Shown here: positions 32,388 to 37,704 of the stretch, in pieces
How the letters are laid out: each line of letters starts with the position of its first letter
Position numbering within the stretch: position 1 is the first letter of the stretch
Origin: Micavibrio_B sp964633355
Lineage (GTDB): Bacteria > Pseudomonadota > Alphaproteobacteria > Micavibrionales > Micavibrionaceae
DNA length: 37,704 bases
NCBI GenBank assembly: GCA_964633355.1
Contig: CAZWGO010000021.1
Coordinates: 1-37,704 of the forward strand
Reading direction: 5' to 3'
The notes under the pieces: model-generated
The model's input: the letters and a program-made list of their open reading frames with translations, nothing else
Databases searched by the model: none
What the model was told of the DNA's origin: nothing
Program-made: the position numbers and the translations under genes

Positions 32388-32514
32388 AGCGATCACAGCA
32401 GCTTTTGTAAAACCCGTCATGTCGAGCGAAGCCGAGACATCTCACCTCAAAATAGATGAGATCCCTCGGTTCGCTGCGCTCTCTCGGGATGACAAAGGGG
32501 CCGCTGTGGTCGCT
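32388..32514. repeat. Composite palindromic element
   Basis: An outer pair AGCGATCACAGC (32388-32399) / GCTGTGGTCGCT (32503-32514) matches at 11 of 12 positions. Inside, GTCATGTCGAGCGAAGCCGA (from 32416) mirrors the CTCTCTCGGGATGAC end at 32493, and the centre pairs ATCTCAC with ATGAGAT. This is the GTCATCCCGAGCG.../...CGGGATGAC type of dispersed palindrome seen in many genomes. No gene lies in this stretch. Confidence 0.7.
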
Positions 32515-32614
32515 ATGCGCGTTGTGGTTTCATATTTTTCTTGCATAGATTGAACGGAATCGCCTAGAAAGCCTTTATTCATTGTATTTAAAGCGTTTTA
32601 GCAGGAGTGCCGCC

Positions 32615-32740
32615 GTGGACATGTTTCGTGATTTATTTGATTTTTCCAAAAAAAGAACCGGCCTAGAAGCCGTTGTTTTCTATACATTTTACATGGGCTG
32701 TTTCGCGCTGGTTACAGCGGTGATGAAGAGCGGCCTTTAA
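32615..32740 (+). CDS. Small membrane protein (41 aa), unlisted
   Basis: This frame is too short for usual gene tracks. A GTG with AGGAG 7 nt upstream opens 41 codons: VDMFRDLFDFSKKRTGLEAV followed by VFYTFYMGCFALVTAVMK and SGL. The F-D-F-S-K-K-R-T-x-L-E-A-V-x-F-Y start followed by one membrane helix matches my recollection of small alphaproteobacterial membrane proteins of unknown role. Its 3' end overlaps the convergent dsbB by 29 bp. Spacing favours GTG 32615 over ATG 32621. Confidence 0.65.
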   Translation: MDMFRDLFDFSKKRTGLEAVVFYTFYMGCFALVTAVMKSGL

Positions 32741-33203
32741 TCAAATAAACGGCACAAGCAATCGCGCCGCCTGTACATAAGATCACATTATAATTCGCCA
32801 TGCTTAGGCCGAACATTTCCCAGGCAATCTCGTCACATCTGGTGACGGCGGTGGCCTCGATGCGTGCCATGAGTTCTTCTATCGTACCGGACATATCAGG
32901 CGTGGAGCAGCCCTCAAGGCCTGCCCACCATTTACGTTCGACGCCGGAATGAAACAGGGCGATGCCTGCATTGGTCAGGAAGATAAGGCTCGATAAGGCA
33001 ATCGCCGGAGTTCTGAATTTCTCTATAAACGCGCCAAGTAAGCCCAAAACGATCAAAACCGCAAACGGCCAGCGCTGGTAAATGCAGAGATGACATGGAT
33101 GCAGGCCGAACCCGTACTGACTGATAAAGACAGCAGCAAGTGCGGCGACGGATGTAGCGACGATGCTGAGGCAAAACAGGCGAGGGGATATATTCTTCAT
33201 CAT
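32712..33203 (-). CDS. dsbB: Disulfide bond formation protein B
   Basis: This 163-residue inner-membrane protein reoxidises DsbA-type thiol oxidases and passes electrons to ubiquinone. It has four membrane helices; the first periplasmic pair is C-H-L-C in GLHPCHLCIYQRWPF, and the second pair is in GLEGCSTPD and VTRCDEIAWEMFGLS, spaced as in the short DsbB subfamily. Its start overlaps the exoD stop (ATGA-type), so the two are one operon. The 3' end overlaps the small membrane gene on the other strand by 29 bp. Confidence 0.93.
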   Translation of the reverse strand: MMKNISPRLFCLSIVATSVAALAAVFISQYGFGLHPCHLCIYQRWPFAVLIVLGLLGAFIEKFRTPAIALSSLIFLTNAGIALFHSGVERKWWAGLEGCSTPDMSGTIEELMARIEATAVTRCDEIAWEMFGLSMANYNVILCTGGAIACAVYLIKGRSSSPL

Positions 33204-33802
33204 TCTAAAATTATGACGGCTTGCTTAAAAAACAAGATGAGGCCGCCGACACCAACGATAAACCATAGCCATGACCATAGGACGCCGATCGTCGTGCCGA
33301 TGAGCAGTGTTAAACCGTCGCGCATCAACAGGCCAAGCGCCATCAGGCAAATGCCGAGGGCAGGTATAAGATTGGTGAATGGCAAAGGGATCGACAGGAA
33401 GGCGGTGATATAAAATATCATCGCGCCGAAGAAACAAAACCACCAGCGATGGGTCAGGAATTCAAGTCGGGGTTTGCTGAGCTTTTCCACTTTTATGATC
33501 CATGGAATGGCTTTATGGCTGATATCCTCGAAAGCTTTCCTCGGAATTTTATAGTCGAGGATTTTGTCCGGAAACCAGACTTCGCGGCGGCCTATCATTT
33601 GCTGCAGACTTAAATAGAAAAGCGGAATGGCCAGCAGCATATGAATGCCTGGAATAGGCAGAGGGATAATGCAAATTAGGGCAAAAACGAGGGTCAAAAA
33701 GCCAAAAGCACGCTCGCCAAAGGCTTTAACCATGGCGCGGACCGTGATTTCCTCTTCCTGATGGGTATCTATAAATAGAGTAAGTATTTCAGATACTTTC
33801 AT
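33200..33802 (-). CDS. exoD: ExoD family protein (exopolysaccharide synthesis)
   Basis: The 200-residue membrane protein has the ExoD features: EEEITVRAMVKAFGERAFGF followed by LTLVFALICIIPLPIPGIHM, then IGRREVWFPDKIL, and several hydrophobic helices near 115-195. ExoD was first described in Sinorhizobium as needed for exopolysaccharide production and alkali tolerance; its molecular activity is not established. The start (MKVSEILTLF) is 92 bp from the tRNA-Leu gene on the other strand. It is coupled to dsbB by the overlap of stop and start. Confidence 0.9.
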   Translation of the reverse strand: MKVSEILTLFIDTHQEEEITVRAMVKAFGERAFGFLTLVFALICIIPLPIPGIHMLLAIPLFYLSLQQMIGRREVWFPDKILDYKIPRKAFEDISHKAIPWIIKVEKLSKPRLEFLTHRWWFCFFGAMIFYITAFLSIPLPFTNLIPALGICLMALGLLMRDGLTLLIGTTIGVLWSWLWFIVGVGGLILFFKQAVIILE

Positions 33803-33829
33803 CTTTTTCCCTAGTCTTTATTATCTCTT

Positions 33830-33858
33830 TGATTTCTGGATTTTTATTGGTTATAAAG
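33830..33858 (+). promoter_or_regulatory. Promoter of tRNA-Leu(CAA)
   Basis: TTGATT (33830-33835), a 17-nt spacer and TATAAA (33853-33858), followed by about 36 nt to the tRNA 5' end. Confidence 0.6.
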
Positions 33859-33894
33859 CAAGCCTTATTTGATCTACCGTCAAATCTTCGGGAT

Positions 33895-33979
33895 GCCCCT
33901 GTGGTGGAATTGGTAGACGCGCTCGACTCAAAATCGAGTGCCGCAAGGCGTGCTGGTTCGATTCCGGCCAGGGGCACCA
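33895..33979 (+). tRNA. tRNA-Leu (anticodon CAA)
   Basis: The 85-nt sequence folds as a class II tRNA. Acceptor arms are GCCCCTG (33895-33901) and CAGGGGC (33969-33975) followed by A and an encoded CCA (33977-33979). The D-arm is TGGTGGAATTGGTAGACG-like, the anticodon stem CTCGA/TCGAG encloses the loop CTCAAAA with anticodon CAA, and a long variable arm (TGCCGCAAGGCGT) and the T-arm GGTTCGATTCC are present. This reads UUG leucine codons and is a target of TrmL. Confidence 0.97.
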
Positions 33980-34053
33980 TTATCTTTTCCTAATTTTAAG
34001 TTTCCCTATTTTTGCGAATCCCTTTATCATTTTTCTCGTGAGATAAAAAATAA

Positions 34054-34162
34054 CCGCAACTGATATGGACCGATAAAAAGGTTGCGGCCTTCCCCGATAC
34101 AGCGCGCACATGGATGACTCGCCTGCTGTTTCAAATCATTTATTTTGAAACAGGAGAACGCC
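34054..34162 (+). promoter_or_regulatory. Structured leader with a hairpin over the ribosome binding site
   Basis: Two stem-loops lie before the metallophosphoesterase gene: CCGCAAC (34054-34060) with GTTGCGG (34081-34087), and CTGTTTCAAA (34126-34135) with TTTGAAACAG (34144-34153), a 10-bp perfect stem with an 8-nt loop. The right arm of the second overlaps the first bases of the AGGAG (34152-34156) that precedes the ATG at 34163 by 6 nt. Confidence 0.5.
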
Positions 34163-35242
34163 ATGCTGTTACAGGCAGACGGTACTATTTTCGCGCGCGA
34201 TTGGCCCGCTTATGAATTACCTCAAACCGATTTTATTCCCCCTCAAAAGACTAAAGCATCCATCTACGCTCCGCCGCTTGATTTCCGAACCGTGGTTATA
34301 TCGGATACGCATCTGGGGAGAGCGGCTTCTTTCGCCGAATATCTTTTAGAATTCCTTCAAAATGTCCAATGTCAAAAATTAGTCATCAATGGTGATTTTA
34401 TCGACGGCTGGCATTTGAATGCCAATAAGCGAGAGGAATTTCCCGAGCTGCATAAAAGATGCCTGGACGCAATTTTGGCTCATGCGGCTCAAGGAACCGA
34501 AGTTATCTGGGTTCGCGGCAATCATGACGAAAATATTGCCGATCCACGTTATGATCTGATCGACAGCGTGATTGATTTTAAAAATCGTGATGGAAATTTA
34601 TCCTGCCCCATTAAAATCTGTCGCCGTCATGTGCATGAAGATGCGAAAGGTAATAAAGCCTTGATCCTGCATGGTGACGATTACGATCAATGGCAGACAC
34701 AATCTTTCCGCAAGAAACTGGCAGAGATGGCGGACATCGCCTATGAGCCAATCCTGCGCCTGAGCCAGTCATTTCGCAAGGCTGCGATTAACTGGACAGG
34801 TCTTGATATATCACCGATTGCTCCGCTGAAGATAGGTAGTAAATGGCTGGTTGGCGCTGTGAAGGGTTTTGAGAAAGCCGTGGCACATGAATTTGAAACA
34901 GGATCTTGTGACATCGTAATCTGCGGACATATTCACAAGGCCGAGATCTCCCATACAGAAAAAGGTCGTTATATGAATAGCGGCGATTGGGTCGAAAGCG
35001 GCACTGCGCTTGGTGAGGCTATGGACGGAAACTGGCGGGTTGTTGACTGGAGCGCGGAGCGAAAAAATTATTGTCGAGGCAGGCTACCGTCAGAAAACGA
35101 TACCAATAAAAATGTCAGATATCGTGAAGTGACCGAGCGCGCCATATCACTCATCCACCGAGTATGGCCGGGTAATAATCACGCCGAACGCATAAACGAA
35201 AAGCGCATCGCGCAGTTCAATCTTCAACCGCAGGGGATCTAA
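34163..35242 (+). CDS. Metallophosphoesterase (LpxH/PlcP-like)
   Basis: This protein of about 359 aa has the calcineurin-like phosphoesterase motifs: VVISDTHLG, INGDFIDGWHLN, WVRGNHDENI, ILHGDDYDQW and ICGHIHKAEI. It belongs to the UDP-2,3-diacylglucosamine diphosphatase-like group; in marine Alphaproteobacteria relatives called PlcP act as phospholipase C in phosphate-starvation lipid remodelling. ATG 34163 has AGGAG 6 nt upstream; the longer frame from 34145 is less likely. The glycosyltransferase gene follows after 2 nt, which supports a PlcP-type role over LpxH. Alternative: lipid A pathway enzyme. The stop is followed by the next ATG after 2 nt. Confidence 0.87.
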   Translation: MLLQADGTIFARDWPAYELPQTDFIPPQKTKASIYAPPLDFRTVVISDTHLGRAASFAEYLLEFLQNVQCQKLVINGDFIDGWHLNANKREEFPELHKRCLDAILAHAAQGTEVIWVRGNHDENIADPRYDLIDSVIDFKNRDGNLSCPIKICRRHVHEDAKGNKALILHGDDYDQWQTQSFRKKLAEMADIAYEPILRLSQSFRKAAINWTGLDISPIAPLKIGSKWLVGAVKGFEKAVAHEFETGSCDIVICGHIHKAEISHTEKGRYMNSGDWVESGTALGEAMDGNWRVVDWSAERKNYCRGRLPSENDTNKNVRYREVTERAISLIHRVWPGNNHAERINEKRIAQFNLQPQGI

Positions 35243-35244
35243 TC

Positions 35245-36414
35245 ATGAAAAAGAAAATATTGATTGTTACCGAAGCCGCCCTTGAAAATCCACAGGCTAG
35301 CCCGCTGTCCGATCTTGATCGTGCGCGGGTAAATGGTGTTTACCGTACCTATGAGAATCTGATGCCTCATTTAAAAGAGCAATATGATGTCGAGTTTTTG
35401 ACACCGTTTAGTTACGCGGCGCAAGCTGGTATGATAAAGGCTATTTGGCAAAGGAATACCCGCTTTGCCGCCCCGATGCAAAAAAGCATTCCTTTGGTGG
35501 TTCCGTCTATCAAAGATATGGCCTCCCGCATCGAGGCGATCGCGCCGGATTTTATCCACGTAGCCACCGAAGGCCCGCTTGGAATTGCAGCGCTCTATTG
35601 TGCCCGCAAAAAAAGCATACCCGTATCAACCGCTTTTCATACAAATTGGCAGCAATATGTGACCGAGCAAGGTTTCGATATTCCTTTTGTACCCAATGCG
35701 GTGGCGGGCAAGGTCGTGCGTAAATTACTGACAGTCTTTCATGGCAAGGCAGATGCAACCATGGCGGCAACAAGTGAGTTGCGTAATGAATTAATCGAAT
35801 GGGGACTATCTCAGGATAAGATTCACATCGTTTCGCGCGGGATCAATACGAATGTTTTTCATCCCTATGAAGGAAGCCCAAAGAATTATATACTTTATGT
35901 CGGGCGATTGGCCCCGGGCAAAGGGGTAGAACGTTTCTGCGAAATGGATACACGCAATATTCCCAAAGTAGTGGTTGGCACGGGTCCCTCTGAGGAAAAG
36001 CTTCGCGAAGCCTATCCAAATATTAAATTTCCGGGCTTTGCGGAAGGCGAAGAATTGGCAAAACTCTATAGCGGCGCGAAGCTTTTCGTGCTGCCATCTG
36101 ATACGGAAACTTTTGGCATGACAGTGATTGAATCGCTAGCTTGCGGGACGCCGGTGGTGGCTTTAAATCGCGGCGGACATCAGCCCATTCTGAATGCGGC
36201 TTGCGGTCTGGGTGTCATGGCGTCTGATTTACAAGATGCGTATGATCACGCTATTTCATATATGGATGAGTTTAAATCCCCCGCTGCGATGGCAGATTTT
36301 ATCCGGAAAACAAGAAGCTGGTCGCGCGAGGCAACTAATTTTACTTCTATGCTGAACAATGTTGTCAGGCCATCGTCAGAATGCTTACCGGATTTCACAT
36401 TGGCCGCAGCCTAA
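35245..36414 (+). CDS. GT4-family glycosyltransferase (Agt/MgtA-like)
   Basis: The 389-residue GT-B glycosyltransferase has the N-terminal start MKKKILIVTEAALENPQASP, a STAFHTNWQQYVTEQG acceptor-domain segment, and the C-terminal nucleotide-sugar domain with YVGRLAPGKGVERF, PGFAEGEELAKLYSGAKLFVLPSDTET and the EX7E motif ETFGMTVIE, followed by SLACGTPVVALNRGGHQPI. Close group members glycosylate diacylglycerol. Coupled to the PlcP-like gene (2-nt gap), it would turn the diacylglycerol released into a glycolipid that replaces phospholipid. This role is inferred from gene pairing. It overlaps the convergent radical SAM gene by 4 bp. Confidence 0.88.
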   Translation: MKKKILIVTEAALENPQASPLSDLDRARVNGVYRTYENLMPHLKEQYDVEFLTPFSYAAQAGMIKAIWQRNTRFAAPMQKSIPLVVPSIKDMASRIEAIAPDFIHVATEGPLGIAALYCARKKSIPVSTAFHTNWQQYVTEQGFDIPFVPNAVAGKVVRKLLTVFHGKADATMAATSELRNELIEWGLSQDKIHIVSRGINTNVFHPYEGSPKNYILYVGRLAPGKGVERFCEMDTRNIPKVVVGTGPSEEKLREAYPNIKFPGFAEGEELAKLYSGAKLFVLPSDTETFGMTVIESLACGTPVVALNRGGHQPILNAACGLGVMASDLQDAYDHAISYMDEFKSPAAMADFIRKTRSWSREATNFTSMLNNVVRPSSECLPDFTLAAA

Positions 36415-37520
36415 AACAATGAAAGCTGGGCCGCTTTGGCATTACTGCGAAATTGCGCTATCGATAAATGTCGCCCATGTTTTTCGAGATTATATTTTTT
36501 CTTGAATAACTTCATCATATTGGCAACCTGATCGGCATAAACGCCGCTTCCGGTCATGCGCTCGCCAAAGGCGGATTCATATAATTTACCATGTCGCACT
36601 TCACGAATATGCGACAGAACGCGCTCGGCGCGGTCGGGGAAATTCTCGCGTAACCAAATTTGAAAATGCTCTTTGACGCTATAGGGCAGGCGGATCATCG
36701 TATAATGCGCCGATGTTGCGCCTGCATTGGCGGCGGCTTTCAAGATATTGGGAATTTCATGATCGGTCAGGCCGGGCACGACAGGGCCGATCATGCAGCC
36801 GACCGATACTCCGGCCTTGGCGAGTATTTCCATCGCTTTTAATCTAAGATGTGGCTGTGACGCGCGCGGCTCCATTTTGCGCGCAACATGACTATCGAGA
36901 GAGGTCACGGAAATGCTGACATGCGCGGCATTGTAACTGGCCATTTCGTCCAAAATATCGACATCGCGGGCGACTAACTGGTTTTTTGTAATGATAGCGA
37001 CCGGATTGCGAAAGTCGCGCAAGACTTCGAGGCATTGGCGCGTGATTTTTAAGTCGCGCTCAATCGGCTGGTAGCAATCCGTAACGCCCGAGAAGGTAAT
37101 TACTTTCGGTTGCCATTTCTTTGCGCATAATTCTTTTTCTAAAAGTTTCGCGGCATCATGTTTGACAAAAATCTTGGTTTCAAAATCAAGTCCGGCGGAA
37201 AGCCCCAGGTATTCATGCCCGGGCCGCGCATAGCAATAAATGCATCCATGCTCACATCCGCGATAGGGATTGACGGTCGCTTCCATGCCGATATCGGGGC
37301 TGTCATTGGTCGAAATAATGGTTTTGCTTTTATCCTCGAAGATTTCTGTCTTGATTTGGGTTTGCGGATTTTCATCTTCGTATGAATTCCATTCGGCCTG
37401 AAGCGCGAGGTCGTCTTCGCTTTTTTCGCGCATGTTCTTTTCAAAACGCCCCACGGGATTTTCAAGTGCGCCGCGGCCTCTTGCGTTTTGTCTTTTATAA
37501 GATTGGAGATCATCTGCCAT
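36411..37520 (-). CDS. PA0069-type radical SAM protein
   Basis: The protein of about 369 aa shows the PA0069 family pattern: ARGRGALENPVGRFEK near the start, NPYRGCEHGCIYCYARPGHEYLG with the CxxxCxxC motif for the 4Fe-4S cluster, VTFSGVTDCYQPIERDLKITR-like segment, and SISVTSLDSHVARKMEPRA. The reaction is unknown; relatives are often next to DNA-repair or phage-lyase-like genes. The ATG at 37520 (MADDLQSYK) is preferred to the frame start at 37532. The C-terminus overlaps the glycosyltransferase gene by 4 bp. Confidence 0.92.
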   Translation of the reverse strand: MADDLQSYKRQNARGRGALENPVGRFEKNMREKSEDDLALQAEWNSYEDENPQTQIKTEIFEDKSKTIISTNDSPDIGMEATVNPYRGCEHGCIYCYARPGHEYLGLSAGLDFETKIFVKHDAAKLLEKELCAKKWQPKVITFSGVTDCYQPIERDLKITRQCLEVLRDFRNPVAIITKNQLVARDVDILDEMASYNAAHVSISVTSLDSHVARKMEPRASQPHLRLKAMEILAKAGVSVGCMIGPVVPGLTDHEIPNILKAAANAGATSAHYTMIRLPYSVKEHFQIWLRENFPDRAERVLSHIREVRHGKLYESAFGERMTGSGVYADQVANMMKLFKKKYNLEKHGRHLSIAQFRSNAKAAQLSLF

Positions 37521-37580
37521 GCAGGAAAGCATAGCAGATAAATTAAAAATGTTCTATATTTGTTCTTTTTCTATAATTAA

Positions 37581-37704
37581 TTACTTTTGATGAAGCTGTT
37601 CTTCGAGCTGCTTTACGGCGACGAAGAATTTTTCTTTCGTGGTGTCAACGAAAGGATTGTCTCGTTGAATCGCGTAAAAAAGCTCGTCACTGTCATCGAT
37701 GACA
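37581..37704 (-). CDS. C-terminal end of an unidentified protein (cut by window edge)
   Basis: On the minus strand an open frame enters from the window edge and ends at a TAA (37581-37583). The last 40 residues are VIDDSDELFYAIQRDNPFVD then TTKEKFFVAVKQLEEQLHQK, a helical, charged C-terminus with no stop in the frame. I do not recognise the family. It lies just upstream of the radical SAM gene on the same strand, 60 bp away. Confidence 0.6.
   Translation of the reverse strand, partial: VIDDSDELFYAIQRDNPFVDTTKEKFFVAVKQLEEQLHQK

Noticed and set aside
29284..32614. Insertion sequence or CRISPR array in the repeat-rich stretch
   Set aside because: No transposase-like frame, terminal inverted repeats with target duplication, or regularly spaced repeats with unique spacers were found.
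33789..33980. Minus-strand frame across the tRNA-Leu gene
   Set aside because: It is the reverse complement of the tRNA and its leader; such frames (with GIEPARLAALDFESSAS) are a well-known annotation artefact.
33980..34162. Pho box upstream of the PlcP/Agt-like pair
   Set aside because: I looked for tandem CTGTCAT-like 7-mers spaced by 4 nt and found none convincing.

Overview
The window looks like a chromosomal segment of an alphaproteobacterium with moderate GC content (judged by eye, not computed). The evidence is the set of alphaproteobacterial marker families: DUF1285 next to a CCA-adding enzyme, trmL near petABC, TrcR/DUF1013, DUF1192, DUF465/YdcH-like, an NDUFAF5-like methyltransferase, a COQ6-like monooxygenase and an ExoD homologue. 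Gene style and several orphan proteins fit a small, divergent lineage (Micavibrio-like or Rhodospirillales/Rickettsiales-related), but the order cannot be fixed from sequence alone. I see no prophage, insertion sequence, CRISPR array or rRNA operon. One run of 10 Ns (14787-14796) marks an assembly join inside an aldehyde dehydrogenase gene.

Layout. 1-3.9 kb: DUF58 (cut by the window edge) and moxR on the minus strand, divergent from DUF1285-cca; then trmL and a 62-aa coupled small gene on the minus strand. 3.86-7.3 kb: a very large orphan gene (1148 aa) between trmL and petABC. 7.4-11.1 kb: the cytochrome bc1 operon (petA-petB-petC) with a good promoter, extended by a small two-helix membrane protein and a DUF924 protein; cytochrome b carries an unusual 69-residue insertion. 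11.1-15.2 kb: a pilin-like orphan, a Na/Pi cotransporter and an ALDH7-type dehydrogenase. 15.2-18.8 kb: a candidate structured RNA, DUF465, TrcR, a P-loop protein, DUF1192, 3-hydroxybutyrate dehydrogenase and a Gly/Pro/Gln-tailed protein. 18.8-28.5 kb: gloB, an NDUFAF5-like methyltransferase, an 887-aa methyltransferase fused to tandem Nudix-like modules, comF, a ubiquinone hydroxylase, grxC, a nitrilase and the K+ transporter kup. 28.5-33.8 kb: an accessory-looking stretch with palindromic repeats, AT-rich orphan genes, a duplicated promoter-bearing repeat, two unlisted small genes (52 and 41 aa), an HNH protein preceded by a coupled 21-aa leader ORF, dsbB and exoD. 33.8-37.7 kb: tRNA-Leu(CAA), a metallophosphoesterase-glycosyltransferase pair resembling the PlcP/Agt lipid-remodelling module, and a PA0069-type radical SAM protein.

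The functional threads are aerobic respiration (bc1, ubiquinone hydroxylation, an assembly-factor-like methyltransferase), tRNA maturation (cca, trmL, tRNA-Leu), redox and thiol metabolism (grxC, dsbB, gloB) and possibly phosphate economy (Na/Pi transporter, PlcP/Agt-like pair). The most unusual signals are an identical 13-mer (TTTATTGACATAA on the minus strand) upstream of four otherwise unrelated minus-strand genes, at nearly the same distance from three poorly Shine-Dalgarno-equipped starts; the cytochrome b insertion; the two giant orphan proteins; the structured region upstream of DUF465; and a hairpin that overlaps the ribosome binding site of the PlcP/Agt-like pair.
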